From assembly GCA_950097015.1 (NCBI GenBank), contig CATNEN010000001.1, positions 10,748,001-10,812,000 of the forward strand: a stretch of DNA of 64,000 nt, given 5' to 3'. Below, piece by piece: positions 48,087 to 60,368 of this stretch; within the stretch, counting starts at the first letter, position 1, and every line of letters starts with the position of its first letter. The position numbers and the translations under genes are program-made. The notes beneath the pieces were generated by a model, which saw only the letters and a program-made list of their open reading frames with translations, was not told the origin of the DNA and did not search any database. Source of the stretch: Macrostomum hystrix. Its lineage: Eukaryota > Platyhelminthes > Macrostomidae.

Positions 48087-48124
48087 CCTGATATGTATAA
48101 TATGGCCCGATGAGACATATCAGG
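48087..48124. terminator. 10-bp-stem hairpin after the RPA-like gene
   Basis: Same perfect stem as at 39567-39601 (CCTGATATGT / ACATATCAGG), here with an 18-nt loop. The stem is unchanged although loop and flanks differ. Confidence 0.8.
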
Positions 48125-48289
48125 TAAATCCTGCTTTATTCACCTAATAAATTAAAATTAGATGGGATCATAATGGAATTGGGATCAGGGATTAGCTAAG
48201 CAAAATGATTAGCTAAATTGTGTTCATTGCATAACAGAACTGAGATCATTGCTTAGCGAAATTGGGTTCATTGCTTGCTCATTGGGTTC

Positions 48290-49310
48290 ACAGAATCTCT
48301 TAGATCCCAATCCTAAATTCACAGAATCTCTTAGATCCCAATCCTAAATTCATAGAATCTCTTAGATCCCAATCCTAAATTCATAGAATCTCTTAGATCC
48401 CAATGCTAAATTCACAGAATCTCTTAGATCCCAATCCTAAATTCATGGGATCTCTTAGATCCCAATCCTAAATTCACAGAATCTCTTAGATCCCAATCCT
48501 AAATTCACAGAATCTCTTAAATCCCAATCCTAAATTCATAGAATCTCTTAGATCCCAATCCTAAATTCATAGAATCTCTTAGATCCCAATGCTAAATTCA
48601 CAGAATCTCTTAGATCCCAATCCTAAATTCATAGAATCTCTTAGATCCCAATCCTAAATTCACAGAATCTCTTAGATCGCAATCCTAAATTCATAGAATC
48701 TCTTAGATCCCAATCCTAAATTCATAGAATCTCTTATATTCCAATCCTAAATTCATAGAATCTCTTCGATCCCAATCCTAAATTCATAGAATCTCTTAGA
48801 TCCCAATCCTAAATTCACAGAATCTCTTAGATCCCAATCCTAAATTCTTAGAATCTCTTAGATTCCAATCCTAAATTCATAGAATCTCTTGAATCCCAAT
48901 GCTAAATTCACAGAATCTCTTAGATCCCAATCCTAAATTCATAGAATCTCTTAGATCCCAATCCTAAATTCATAGAATCTCTTAGATCCCAATCCTAAAT
49001 TCACAGAATCTCTTAGATCCCAATCCTAAATTCACAGAATCTCTTAGATCCCAATCCTAAATTCATAGAATCTCTTAGATCCCAATTCTTAATTCACAGA
49101 ATCTTTTAGATCCCAATCCTAAATTCATAGAATCTCTTAGATCCCAATCCTAAATTCATAGAATCTCTTATATCCCAATCCTAAATTCATAGAATCTCTT
49201 AGATCCCAATCCTAAATTCATAGAATCTCTTAGATCCCAATCCTAAATTCATAGAATCTCTTAGATCCCAATCCTAAATTCACAGAATCTTATATATCAA
49301 TCCTAAATCA
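48290..49310 (+). repeat. 31-bp minisatellite, array 2
   Basis: About 33 copies of the GAATCTCTTAGATCCCAATC-CTAAATTCATA unit, the same family as 39772-41987. It is followed to 49680 by the 44-bp repeats. Confidence 0.97.
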
Positions 49311-49684
49311 TTGCTTAGCTAAATTGTGTTTGTGGCATAACAGAAGTGAGATCATTGCTTAGCTAAATTGTGTTTGTGGCATAACAGAACTGAGATCATT
49401 GCTTAGCTAAATTGTGTTTGTGGCGTAACAGAAGTGAGATCATTGCTTAGCCTAATTGGGTTCATTGCATAACAGAAGTGAGATCATTGCTTAGCCTAAT
49501 TGGGTTCATTGCATAATAGAACTGAGATCATTGCTTAGCTAAATTGGGATCTTTTGGGCGTAACTAAAATGGGATTATTGCATAACTAAATTGAGATCCT
49601 TTCATAACTAGATTGAGATCATTGCATAACTAGATTGGGATCAAGGCAAACCAGAATAGGATCGGATACAATCGGATCCCAATT

Positions 49685-50508
49685 TAGTTGTGCCATGAAA
49701 GTTAATAAGTAATAGTGAAATTAATGTAGGTAAATATTAGGTGAATAAATAGCAGGTTGGCTGCATATCAATGGGCCCTGAGATTGTGGTTGAAATAACG
49801 TGTTTGCTGCTTTTTCACGATTCAGAGGTTCTTCCACTCTAAAACTGAGGGTATGCAGCCATGAGAGAGAGGTTTGAAGCAGCTTCAGCAAACCTAGAGA
49901 CTTGTGATAGCTAAGCTTTTTGTGTGACGTTGAGTGCGTGAACTTAACTTGCCCCAGTGAATGCCTCTGACCAGCAGTGCAGAGTAAAGCAAGCCAACAA
50001 GCAGTAGGATTGACACCATTATTCTTGCAGTCAAATGCAATGAACTGTGCAATGATACTGTCTTGTTGGCGGAGCCTTCTGCAAGTGCATCATGTTTACT
50101 GTTTGTGGGTAATATTTTTAGGTGCAATGCAATTTTTTCTTTTTTCATTGAACTGAATTCTCTACATTTGGAGTTTGTTTTCTTATAATGTCATAATGAT
50201 ATGTATTTGTATAATAATAATTTTGCCAGATGCTCACTCAATTGTTGTTGTTTTGTTGTTTTCAATGTGTTTTGCAATTGAAGAAATACAAAAATTGTTT
50301 CAGTGGACAAAGACCAGTCCCATGATTCATGAATCTGCATACCTGGTACCTGCCTTATTCTATTTTAAAAGATAAATTGTCAGGCATGCATTTATAATGA
50401 AGAATGATACAAAATGGATTACTAAGAAAAGAGGTCAGATGAGAAATAGGATCTGATCAGAACTGGAATCATTAAGAAAAAGAAAGGAGATTAGAAATTG
50501 ATCCATTG
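49685..50508 (+). repeat. 0.8-kb block, copy 2 (3' flank of RPA module)
   Basis: Near-identical partner of 42705-43525. Similarity stops at GATCCATTGAT in both copies, after which this copy continues into the unique Helitron 3' region. Confidence 0.93.
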
Positions 50509-51340
50509 ATATTTAATTAGCCATTGATATGAGCTAACCATTTTGAACTATCAAAATGGATCTAATTTGAAATAGACTTTTATGTCATATAGGATTTGAT
50601 TCAAAATAAGATTTGACAATGTGAATGAGGCATATAAGAAAAGAGAAGTCTGCTGAGGAGTGTGACTAGAAAAGAAAGGGGGAATTTAGCATGATAATAT
50701 ATATCATATATCATGCCTATATATAGCCAATGTTAGCTTTATTAAAAGTGTCAAACCAAAGGTCGAAGGATGTAGCTCCAGTTGCTTTTGCAAAGTCCAT
50801 TCACAATGAGATAGCTGCATTGAACTGACTCTTTAAGTCATTTATTATAATAAGAGGGGCCTCATTCAAGGGCAATAGTTGCAATGCTGAGCTACTTATT
50901 GTTCGGAACATTGCAGTCGCAGTTAGTACGATGAGCAGGGCTAAGAAATTCACTTACAAATGAAGAAAGTAAAAAATTTCTCGGGATGTATATAAAACTG
51001 TAGTACACATGAGCAATACAAGCAACAAGAACATCGGAATAAAGCAAGTCATTTCTCGGAAAGTCGCAATTTCTTGGAATATTATTTAATTTATTTTCAG
51101 TAACAACTAAAAAAGTGATCTCAACAGTTTTATAAACTAAATAAATAAAATAATTTTTATCAAACACGTTGACATATACAGGGCTCGAAACTAAAAAACT
51201 GTAAAAGGTTAGTAGTTTTGTTTTACCTAAAATGCGTTATTAACGATCTCCAAAAATTCCTATTTTAAGCTTAAGCTTAAAAAAGACACTTCAAGTACTC
51301 CTGCTAAAAGGTATATATTAGACGAATATAAATTATTTCT
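50509..51340. other. Helitron 1 3' subterminal region
   Basis: AT-rich and unique. It contains a perfect 9-bp hairpin (CCATTTTGA / TCAAAATGG, 50538-50559) followed two bases later by CTAA. No gene supported. Confidence 0.4.
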
Positions 51341-51369
51341 GCTCCCCGAAGGGGGGCAAAACTTGCTAG
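51341..51369 (+). repeat. Helitron 1 3' terminus (hairpin plus CTAG)
   Basis: GCTCCCC-GAA-GGGGGGC forms a 7-bp stem (one G-T pair) with a 3-nt loop at 51341-51357, followed by eight bases and CTAG at 51366-51369, then T. This is the textbook Helitron 3' end: short GC hairpin, about 8-12 nt, CTRR, insertion before T. Confidence 0.75.
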
Positions 51370-51904
51370 TCTTCTTATATACTAAAAATGAAATGGTTGC
51401 TTGGTTGCTTGTAATTGATTTTCTCCCGAACGGCTCAACCGATTTTCACCATTTCTTCACCAAAATATGCCAAATATGGGCAGAATTTTACACGTATTTT
51501 TAATAAGCTTAACTTCATTGTTAAGGGGATTAAATATTCGAAAAACTGTTTTAGATAGGATTTTTAATGCTTTCATCAGAGCCAGTTTTGTCAACGTGCA
51601 TTCCACTGCCAATTTTAATGATTGCATCAGGGCCAGTTTTGTTAATAGTGAGTACACTGATAAGAATTTCACTGTGTCAAATGTACATAGCTATGTCAAC
51701 CCCACTGGCGAGACAGTCAGTGCGAATTTATAAATAGATTACATCACAGCTTTTCTCACCCGTGTGTGTGATTTGAATAGGTAAAATGTGCATAGCCCTG
51801 CAGACTTCAATTCAACGATATATTGAGACATCTACTCCTTTCTTACTACAACATATAAATCATCAAATCTTTAACAAAATGTCAATCGAGAAAAGTGTCC
51901 AACA

Positions 51905-52330
51905 GTTTTTTAAATGTCCAACAGTTTTTTAAATGTCCTACAGTTTTCTACATGTGTTTACCAGTATTCTAAAAGTGTTTACCAGTATTCTAAATGTTTT
52001 TACCAGTATTCTAAATGTGTTTACCAGTTTTCTAAATGTGTTTACCAGTATTCTAAATGTGTTTACCAGTATTCTAAATGTGTTTACCAGTATTCTAAAA
52101 GTGTTTACCAGTATTCTAAATGTGTTTACCAGTACTCTAAATGTGTTTACCAGTATTCTAAATGTGTTTACCAGTATTCTAAACATGTTTAACAGTTTTC
52201 TAAATGTGTTTACCAGAATTCTAAACCGTTTTCTATATGTGTATAACAGTTTTCTAAAACTGGGTCTCTAAATGTTTTCTAAATGTGTATAATTCTAAAC
52301 GTGTTTAACAGTTTTCTAAAAGTGTTTAAC
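51905..52330 (+). repeat. 21-bp minisatellite of Helitron 2
   Basis: About 18-20 copies of TGTGTTTACCAGTATTCTAA plus A. As 21 is a multiple of three, all frames stay open and give 7-residue repeats (VYQYSKC, VFTSILN), which are artefacts. It occupies roughly the position of the 23-bp array in Helitron 1. Confidence 0.95.
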
Positions 52331-52492
52331 AGTGTTCTAAATGTGTTTACCAGTTTTTAAAATGTGTTTTACAGTTCTTAAAATGTGTTTTTATAACTGT
52401 TTTCTAAATGTTCTCTGAGGCCACATTGGTTCTCTGCTGGGTATAGTATTCTCATGTACATTAGTACCCTAACCCGCTTTATTTTCAGGCTG

Positions 52493-52795
52493 GCGCAGAC
52501 CAGTGTACATTGTTAGCCCTCTGACCTGGAATGTGCACACACAGGCCTGGAGAGCCCACACCCGAAATCATAGGTTTTTAAGATTCAGACCCCTTTCTTC
52601 TTTATCGATTTTTCAGTTTTTACCCTGCGTCTTAAGATAAGGGCCGATTCAGCCCCACTGGATGATAAATAGCCTGCAAATTAGTTTGGCTAAAGGGCGC
52701 CTTCTGATTCTTCAGACATCCAAATCACAAACCTTTACCTTTCAAACCTTATCATTCTTTCTCAACTATTTCATTTCACTTCTCATTTCTCAATC
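52493..52795 (+). promoter_or_regulatory. conserved promoter/5' UTR of Helitron 2 Rep/helicase gene
   Basis: Aligns closely with 34370-34676. Conserved parts include GCTGGCGCAGACCAGTGTAC, a TATA-like GATGATAAATAGCC and the pyrimidine-rich leader before ATG. Confidence 0.6.
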
Positions 52796-55700
52796 ATGGT
52801 TCGACGCGGCGCTAGCAGTTTAAAGAAGAGCCGCGATGCCAAGCGACGGCGACAGGCAGAATCCGAGGCAGAGTGGGCTGCCCGACTGGAAGAACAGCGG
52901 CAGCGGAATGCTCAGCGCAGAGAGGCTGAGACTGAGGCAGAGTGGGCTGCCCGACTGGAAGAACAGCGGCAGCGGGATGCTCAGCGCAGACATGCTGAGA
53001 CTGAGGCAGAGTGGGCTGCCCGACTGGAAGAACAGCGGCAGCGGAATGCTCAGCGCAGAGAGGCTGAGACTGAGGCAGAGTGGGCTGCCCGACTGGAAGC
53101 CGATCGGATTCGTCGCCGTGGAGCTGTGGTTTCTAGGTGAGTTTTATAATAACGTTTTATAACAAGTCTTTATTTTTGTTTTTTTCTGAATTGCCTTTTT
53201 AGTATCCATTTTTCTGTAAAATTTAGGCGGACAACAATTTTTGAGAAATGAATTGTCTTAAAAAGCCAATTAAAGCAGCGGTGCTTACGTTCACTCATTG
53301 CCCCTTAGGTCGGACACCCAGCAGCAAGGTACGGAAGCTATTGTACCCTTTGAGCAGTTGCAGGTAATCCCCATTGTTGGTGATGGCAATTGCTTCTTTT
53401 ATGCCGTGTGTGATCAGCTGCGTGGAACCCCGCTGGAAACTGACGCAGCCTCCTTGCGGCAGGATTTGTCTTGCCGTGTTGCAGAACTCATGCCTCAGTT
53501 GGTTGCAGATGGCCTCATTGCACCTGAGAGTGCTGATGACATTGTGAATTGCTCTTTTCAAACAGGAATTTATGTTTCAGATGAAGTTGCCTCTTTGTTG
53601 AGCCGCTGCTTTAATGTGGACCTGGTCATTTACCAGGCCAATGGTAATGTTATGCAGTATTTCAGGGCTAATCTGCATCCTCCTAATACCATTGTGCGGG
53701 TGCTCTTGCGCCATGAACATTACGAGTCACTGAGACTTCGAGAGCCTTTGCAAGCCCTTTCAGATGCAGAGTTTCCAAGCTTGGCAGCAAGCAGAACTGC
53801 CAAGAGGGCCAAGAAAGTCAAGTGCCCGAGAGCAATGCCAGCTCCAAGCTCCCGTTCGGACACTGGAGCACAGACTGAGCAGCATGCCGAGCCGGTGATG
53901 CCAGAAGCCCCGGCTCATCAATGCGGCCCAATGAACAGCGCCTGTAATGACTGCGGCGCCCTGCTGTGGGCTAAGGAGACGAGAAATTTCTGCTGTGCTA
54001 AGGGCAAGGTGAAGCTGCCCACCCGTTCCGTGCCGCAGGTCCTGGCAGATCTGTACACGGGGCAGCACCGCCTCAGTGCAGAGTTCCTGGCTAACATCAG
54101 GAGCTACAACTCTGTGCTGCACCTGACGTATCTGGGTGCGAAGCTCAGACTGGTGCCTGGCTGGAGTCCCAGCTTCATCATCAGCGGCCAGCTGCATCAC
54201 AACATGGGGCCGCTGCTTGCCGACACCTCAGCCGTGCCGCATGGCTGGCAGGTGTACTTCATGGACCGCGAGCTGGAAAGCCGCCTGAGCCTCAGCCAGA
54301 AGGTGAAGCCGCAGCTGCTGGAGCTGCTGCAAACTGTACTGCACGAGTGCAACGGCTATGTGCAGAGCCTGCGAGCTGCTGCTCAGCGGATCAGTGGCGA
54401 CCCTGAGCTGGGAGATGCGCGAATTGTGATTCACCCGGACCGAAGACCAGCTGGGGAACACATTCGGTGAGTGAGCTGTGTTATGGAGCTGCTCTTTGGG
54501 ATAAACCTGGGATAAATCTGTTGCATTATGTGAAATACCTGCGGCACCAATTCAATTTCCTGTTCAATCCCAGGCGTTACAATCTCCCTACTGCCAATGA
54601 GGTTGGCATCCTGGTTGTCGGTGGTTCCGAGGACGCACCGACAAGTCGTGACGTTGTGATCCGACTGCGCGGAGGCGAAGTTCAGCGCATTTCCGAGACG
54701 CACCGGTCCTATGACCCTCTGGAGTACGTGCTGCTGTTCCCGAATGGCGAGGACGGTTGGCACCCGGAGCTGCAGATGGCGAATGGGCGGAAGCTGACGC
54801 CCATGAAGTACTACGCCAGCGAAATCATGGTGAGAGGTGGCCAGTTTAACGTGCTGCATTACAGCAGGCGCCTCTTCCAGCAGTACCTGGTAGACATGGC
54901 TGCCAAGATCGAGTCCGAGAGGCTGCTGTACCTGCGCACTCATCAGAACGATTTGCGCAACGAGACATACAGCGGCCTACGAGACGCTCTGTTCGCTGCT
55001 GATGGCAGGAGCACCGAGAGAGACCCCAATGAGATTGGTAAGCCTGCCCATGTGTACCTGTCTTCCAGCTTTGTTGGTGGACCCAGGTACCTGATGGAGC
55101 GACTGCAGGATGCAATGGCCTACGTGCACAAGTTCGGAAAGCCGGACCTGTTTGTCACAGCCACGTGCAACCCGAAGTGGCCGGAAATCAGCGTGCAGCT
55201 GCTGCCCGGTCAGCGGGCTGAGGACCGCCCGGACATTGTGACTCGAGTCTTTGAGCTGAAGAAAAAGGCTCTGCTTGAAGTGCTCAGGAAGCGCTTTGGC
55301 AAGGAGGCTGCGCATGTGTGCTCCTTGGAGTACCAGAAGCGCGGTGAGTGAAAGCAGATTTTCATACAGTATTGACAACCTGGATTAACAAATTCATGGA
55401 TTTTTTGCCAACTCGCCTCAGGCCTTCCCCATGTGCACTTCCTGCTCTGGCTGGCGAACGGGAGTCGAGTCACCCCGGATCGCTACGATGCCATCGTGTC
55501 TGCGGAGATCCCAGACCCACAGCGGCAGCCAGTGCTGCACGAGCTGGTCAAGACCAACATGATCCACGGGCCGTGTGGCGAGCTGAACCCGGCCTGCCCT
55601 TGCATGGAGAACGGCAAGTGCAGCAAGAGCTTCCCGAAGGACTTCCAGCCGGTGACGCTGACGAGCGACAGTGGCTATCCGTTCTACAGGAGGCGCTCCC

Positions 55701-56536
55701 CTGAGATGGGAGGCTTCACGGTGGACAAACTGTTCAAGGGTCGCAGCATCCGAATGGACAACAGGTGAGTCAGTAGCTGCGTGGCCATAGTGTTTCTGTG
55801 CTCTGCAAGCCGCTTCTTCCGTCCAATCACCAGGTGGGTGGTGCCATACAACCCTGACCTGCTGCTCCAGTTCGCGTGCCATTTGAACGTTGAAGTTTGC
55901 GCCACTGTCAAGTCTGTGAAGTACGTGATCAAGTACTTGATGAAGAATGGCGACATGGCTGTTTTCAAAGTCGCCGCCACCGCAGGAGCTGCTGAATCTC
56001 AGCCGAGTGCTCCTCCTGAGAGGCAGGCGAAGTCACGGGATGAAATCTCCGAGTACCTGTCTGCACGCTACATTGGTCCGATGGAAGCTGTAAACACCAT
56101 CCTGGCCTTTGAGGTAATTGCTCTGCTGTGATGTAGCTGTGATTTTAGCACTGAATTTAGTCTTGGCGGTCACTCTGATGCTCCAAAAATATTATCACCT
56201 TTGCCCAGGTGCACAACAGGTTTCCGGCGGTCATCCGACTTTGCGTGCACAAGACGGAAGAGCAGCTTGTGTACTTCAACGAGCAGACCGCGGGCGCCAG
56301 AGCAAAGGTGCCACGAGACTCGACACTGACGGCCTTCTTCAAGCTGTGCCGCACTGACGAGTTTGCCCGCCTGCTGCTCTACACAGAGGTGCCCGGCTAC
56401 TTCGTGTGGCACCCGAGTGCGAGAGAGTGGCGTCGAGCCAAGCAGGGCGCCAATGTCGAAGGACATCCCGGCGTGAAGCGCAACACCAACATTGCGCGGA
56501 TGTACACGGTCAGTCCCAGGGCTGGTGACCTGTACT
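52796..56536 (+). CDS. Helitron 2 OTU-Rep protein, 5' part, cut by a LINE
   Basis: Exons 52796-53136, 53309-54466, 54574-55343, 55422-55764, 55834-56113 and 56209-56536, all with GT/AG borders and matching phases. Exon 1: four 23-residue coiled-coil repeats. Exon 2: OTU cysteine-protease domain with the catalytic Cys box (IVGDGNCFFYAV) and a downstream His (RHEHYESL), then a zinc-binding Helitron N-domain (CNDCGALLWAKE, FCCAKGKVKLP). Exons 3-5: Rep with HUH (GLPHVHFLLWL) and Y2 (KYVIKYLMKNGD). Exon 6 leads toward the helicase and is broken by LINE 1 at 56537. No stop or frameshift was seen before the insertion, unlike Helitron 1, so the gene was probably intact until then. The OTU domain may deubiquitinate a host factor, but its role is unknown. 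Confidence 0.9.
56524..56536. repeat. target-site duplication of LINE 1 (left)
   Basis: GGTGACCTGTACT, repeated at 62914-62926. Duplication of Helitron 2 exon sequence made on LINE insertion. Confidence 0.85.
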
Positions 56537-56628
56537 TGACTTACTTGACTTAGCTGCAGGGGGCATCTTCCGGATGCAGCGGGGAGGCGTTGCCGCCCAT
56601 TCCGCTAGCCCCTGGCGACCACGGGCAA

Positions 56629-59600
56629 CTAGAGCTGCGGTGTCGCGCAGGGGGATCCGGTGGTGCCGGCGTCCGCAGCGCGGTCCTCCTCCGGAGTGTC
56701 CAGGAGGTGGAGGGTTGCTCGCCCGGTGGCCCTCAGGTATCGGACGAGCTGGCAGATGTTCTCAGGCCTGAAAACGTCGGGGAGATCCGGGTTTGGGCCG
56801 AGATAGGTGAGCCGGTCCTGAGTGAAGGCGGGGCAGTCGCAAATAAAATGCTCTGCATCCTCAACATAGGAGAGGCAGAAGGGGCATTCCTCACTGCGGA
56901 TTTTGCCTTGCAGGAAGCGGTGCCTGGCGAAACAGCCATGGCCAGAGAGGGCCATGGTGACTGCCCTGATGTCCTTGCGGTTCAGTCCAAGCAAGGCTTT
57001 GCGAAGGGCAGTGGAGGGACAAGGGACAGCAGCGCGAGACTGCCGACAATCGGCGGTATTGATCCATCTGTCCTTGTGCTTTGAGGTCACCCACTGGTTA
57101 ATCCGAGTGTTGACGACGGCGGTAGGGGTGGAGACCGCAGGCACGGGGCCAAAAAGCGAACCCGTCGAACCGGCCTTGGCGAGGCTGTCGGCCAATTCGT
57201 TACCAGGGTGGCCAGAGTGCCCTGGAATCCACCTTAGGGACACCTTGTTGTGGGTCCCTAAGCGGTTGAGTTGCGCGACGCAGTCAAGGACTGTGCGCGA
57301 GCAGGTGTGCGTGCGTCCAAGGGCATGGATCGCCGCCTGGCTGTCCGAGTGGAGGAAGATTTCTGCTCCATGGACGTTTTGGTAGATCAGCTCCAGGGCG
57401 CAGGAGCTGATGGCCAGAACTTCGTTCTGGAAAACAGTAGAGTTTATGCCGGTGTGCTGGGAGAAGGTCGCCACAGTTTTCCCTCCGGACATAATGCAGT
57501 AGCCGAAACCAGAGACCGAGTTGATTTGCGATCCGTCGGTGAAGCAGTGAATTTCACGGGGTTGGCCGTGGTCACGTACTTCCTGGCGAGGCGGAATGCT
57601 GGTTTTGAATTTTTGCGGTGGGCACAGCGTCGACGGGATTCCGTCGGAGAGAATTTTGAGACCTCCTGCTGCGTCCAGGTCCCGTAGGCTGAGGTCGCCA
57701 TGGGGCTGGAGGTTCCGCTTGCTGAAGGCAAGTTGCTTCCGGATGGAGATACCCGCGTCCAGAAGACGACGAGCCGTCTTCATCGCCTCCCCCTTGATAA
57801 AAAGATCTAAAGGGGGAAGGTCCAGGAAGGCATTCATGCCAGCGAAGGGAGTGGAGGGTGCCGCACTCATGATGGCTCGACAAGCACGGCCCTGCACCTT
57901 GTTTAGGGCCTCCAGGACCCCTTTGGTCTCCAGGGCACTATTCCAGATGAAGCCGGCAAAAGAGATGGCCGGTCTTACAATGGTAGTGTAAATCCACCAG
58001 AGACGGCGGGGGGTGAGGCCCCAGGTGGCGCCGAAGGCTCTGCGAATCTGCGCGAGCGTCGCAAGAGCTTTACGGGTTTTGAATTTGACGTGAGGTGTCC
58101 AGCTCAACCTGTGGTCGAGGATGACACCTAAGCATCTGGTTTGCTTCTCCATGGCGATTGGTTTGTTATAGAGAAGGAGAGGCTCAATCCTCCAGTTTCG
58201 TTTGCTGGTGAACATAATGGCGACGGTCTTGGACTCAGAGAGTTTGAGGCCGCAGCCATTGGCCCAGCGTTCGGCACGGTGGATGAAAGCTTGCAGAAGG
58301 TCTCTAAGGACCGGGGGAGACGGTCCGGCCACGGTGGCGGTGACGTCGTCAGCATAGCCGATTTTTTGGACCGGGTCCGGGTCAGGGCTGCAGAGCAGTT
58401 CGTCCATGACAAGGTTCCAAAGGATCGGACTGAGAACGCCACCCTGCGGGCCTCCCTTCTGGACATTCACAGAACGGGAGTGTCCAAGCAGGTGCGAGGT
58501 GGCAGTTCGGTGAGAGATCATATACATGATCCAGCGGGTGAGGTGCTCGTGCGTAGCCCGGCGTTCCAGGGCTCGCCTAAAGGCTCCGAAGAGCACATTG
58601 TCGAAGGCACCATCAATGTCGAGGAAAAGCGAGAGAGCAAAACCGGTGCCAAGCACGGCGCGCTCCAGCTTGTCGACAATGGCATGCAGAGCACTTTCGA
58701 TGGAACGTCCGGATCGAAAGGCGTGCTGGTTGGCGGAGAGCGGGGAGTTCCTCAGCTCAACGTGAAGGAGGCGCCAAAGAACAAGCCTTTCAAGCAGCTT
58801 AAGAAAGAAAGATGTTAAGCTGATGGGGCGGAAGGCTTTGGCGGAGTGGTAGTCTCCCTTCCCAGGTTTGGGGATGAAGACGATAGTGGCTTCCTGCCAA
58901 GACCTGGGTACGTACCCGAGGGTGATACAGGCCTTGAACAGGTTGCAAAGGAGGCCGAGGAACCTGTCATTTTTTACCGCTTCATGTAAGAAGGCGGGGT
59001 AAATGTTGTCAGGTCCAGGCGACTTAAAAGGCGAGAAGGAGTTAGCAGCGCGAGCTGTCCGTTCTCTAGTGATAATAGTTGTCGCAAGGATGTGTCCACC
59101 CGGAGTGTGGTCCGGCGGGTCCTGAAGCGGCGCAGTCTGGGGGAAGGCGCTGGCGAGCATGATGTCCAGCGATTCGCCAGGATTCTCAGCAAGCCGGCCG
59201 TCCGGTCTTTTGATCACTGAGAGCTTCGACATTTTGTCAAGAGTGAGCGCTTTTACAACGCGAGAAGTTGGGCGGGCGCCCTCCAGCTCGGAGCAGTATT
59301 GGCGCCACTTTTCGGACTTCGCTTTCCTGGTGTCACGCTTAAAGTCACGAATCGCATTCTGGTAGGCGGTCAGGTCAGCTGGGTCCTTGCTTTTCCGCGC
59401 AATCCGCTGGAGGGATTTGGCCTTTCGCCGGAGGGTTCCAAGCGCTGGGTTCCACCAGGGAGCGGATTTTTTGCCTTTGTAGGCTTTAAGAGGGCAAGAG
59501 GTTTCATGAGCTGTCAAGATGGTCATGCTGAGTAGATCAGCCAGATCGTCCACTTCTTGACAGGTGGCAGGAACAACGGATTCTAACTGGTTGGTCTGGC

Positions 59601-60333
59601 GCTTCACGGATTCCGCAAAGGCCGTCCAGTCAGTATTCCGGGCGTTCCTTCTCCACAGAATACCAGGCTTGGAGTAGGAGCTTAGCAACCGGAAACGAAT
59701 GAAGCGATGGTCAGACAGAGATTTCTCTTCGTCCCACACCTGCCAGTTCCTAATCAGAGGGATCAGGCCCTGACAGGCGAGGGTGGCGTCAAGGACCTCC
59801 GTCCATCGTCCATTGTCAAAGGTGGGTGTGCCACCCGAGTTGCAGAACTCAATATTGGTGGTGCAGATGTAGGCAAGGAGATCCTCGCCTCTGCAGTTGG
59901 AGGTAACACTGCCCCAGTGGGTGTGGTGGGCATTAATGTCGCCTGCCACCAGCAGCTCAAAGTCGCGGTCTGAGCAGTAGTCCACGAGGGAAGTGAGACT
60001 GGGCGGAACCGCAGGACCGTCACCAGGAATGTATATAGAGGCGATGATGACGGTGCGGTTCGGGAGAATGTGGTTGGTTTGGATGACACAGAGGTCTTTG
60101 TCAGAGAGGTCTGGTCTATACCAAGCTTTAAGATCGGTAGTCGCGAACACAGCAGCCCTGGGGTTTTGGGGCATGAAAAAACAGTCAAAACCAGCAGGAA
60201 TGTTCGGAATCTTACCTTTCTTCGTCCAGGGCTCTTGGAGGAGGATGATGCCCGGTTTTTCGAAGTCCACCACACGCGCCAGGTTGGTCGAGGCCGCGAT
60301 GCAGTGGTGCAGGTTCAGCTGCAGGAAGCTCAC
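56629..60333 (-). CDS. ORF2: LINE 1 ORF2: APE endonuclease, reverse transcriptase, RNase H
   Basis: About 1234 residues, no lesion. APE-type endonuclease at the N-terminus ([41 protein letters not shown]). RT at about 480-760 ([48 protein letters not shown] with the YADD box). RNase H at about 930-1060 ([41 protein letters not shown], catalytic D-E-D plus H). C-terminal zinc knuckle [18 protein letters not shown]. It nicks target DNA and copies the element RNA in place. There is no ATG at the start: the frame is open upstream through the end of ORF1, and the first plausible start is a GTG at 60333. Confidence 0.95.
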   Translation of the reverse strand: MSFLQLNLHHCIAASTNLARVVDFEKPGIILLQEPWTKKGKIPNIPAGFDCFFMPQNPRAAVFATTDLKAWYRPDLSDKDLCVIQTNHILPNRTVIIASIYIPGDGPAVPPSLTSLVDYCSDRDFELLVAGDINAHHTHWGSVTSNCRGEDLLAYICTTNIEFCNSGGTPTFDNGRWTEVLDATLACQGLIPLIRNWQVWDEEKSLSDHRFIRFRLLSSYSKPGILWRRNARNTDWTAFAESVKRQTNQLESVVPATCQEVDDLADLLSMTILTAHETSCPLKAYKGKKSAPWWNPALGTLRRKAKSLQRIARKSKDPADLTAYQNAIRDFKRDTRKAKSEKWRQYCSELEGARPTSRVVKALTLDKMSKLSVIKRPDGRLAENPGESLDIMLASAFPQTAPLQDPPDHTPGGHILATTIITRERTARAANSFSPFKSPGPDNIYPAFLHEAVKNDRFLGLLCNLFKACITLGYVPRSWQEATIVFIPKPGKGDYHSAKAFRPISLTSFFLKLLERLVLWRLLHVELRNSPLSANQHAFRSGRSIESALHAIVDKLERAVLGTGFALSLFLDIDGAFDNVLFGAFRRALERRATHEHLTRWIMYMISHRTATSHLLGHSRSVNVQKGGPQGGVLSPILWNLVMDELLCSPDPDPVQKIGYADDVTATVAGPSPPVLRDLLQAFIHRAERWANGCGLKLSESKTVAIMFTSKRNWRIEPLLLYNKPIAMEKQTRCLGVILDHRLSWTPHVKFKTRKALATLAQIRRAFGATWGLTPRRLWWIYTTIVRPAISFAGFIWNSALETKGVLEALNKVQGRACRAIMSAAPSTPFAGMNAFLDLPPLDLFIKGEAMKTARRLLDAGISIRKQLAFSKRNLQPHGDLSLRDLDAAGGLKILSDGIPSTLCPPQKFKTSIPPRQEVRDHGQPREIHCFTDGSQINSVSGFGYCIMSGGKTVATFSQHTGINSTVFQNEVLAISSCALELIYQNVHGAEIFLHSDSQAAIHALGRTHTCSRTVLDCVAQLNRLGTHNKVSLRWIPGHSGHPGNELADSLAKAGSTGSLFGPVPAVSTPTAVVNTRINQWVTSKHKDRWINTADCRQSRAAVPCPSTALRKALLGLNRKDIRAVTMALSGHGCFARHRFLQGKIRSEECPFCLSYVEDAEHFICDCPAFTQDRLTYLGPNPDLPDVFRPENICQLVRYLRATGRATLHLLDTPEEDRAADAGTTGSPCATPQL

Positions 60334-60368
60334 CCCAGGAGGGGCGGTCCGTGCGGCTATCTGCTGGC

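Noticed and set aside
51914-52271. Repeat protein with VYQYSKC or VFTSILN units
   Set aside because: A 21-bp minisatellite keeps several frames on both strands open; no promoter or unique domain.
57271-58818. Plus-strand frames of 130-225 codons
   Set aside because: Antisense shadows of the LINE 1 ORF2, which has full domain structure on the minus strand.
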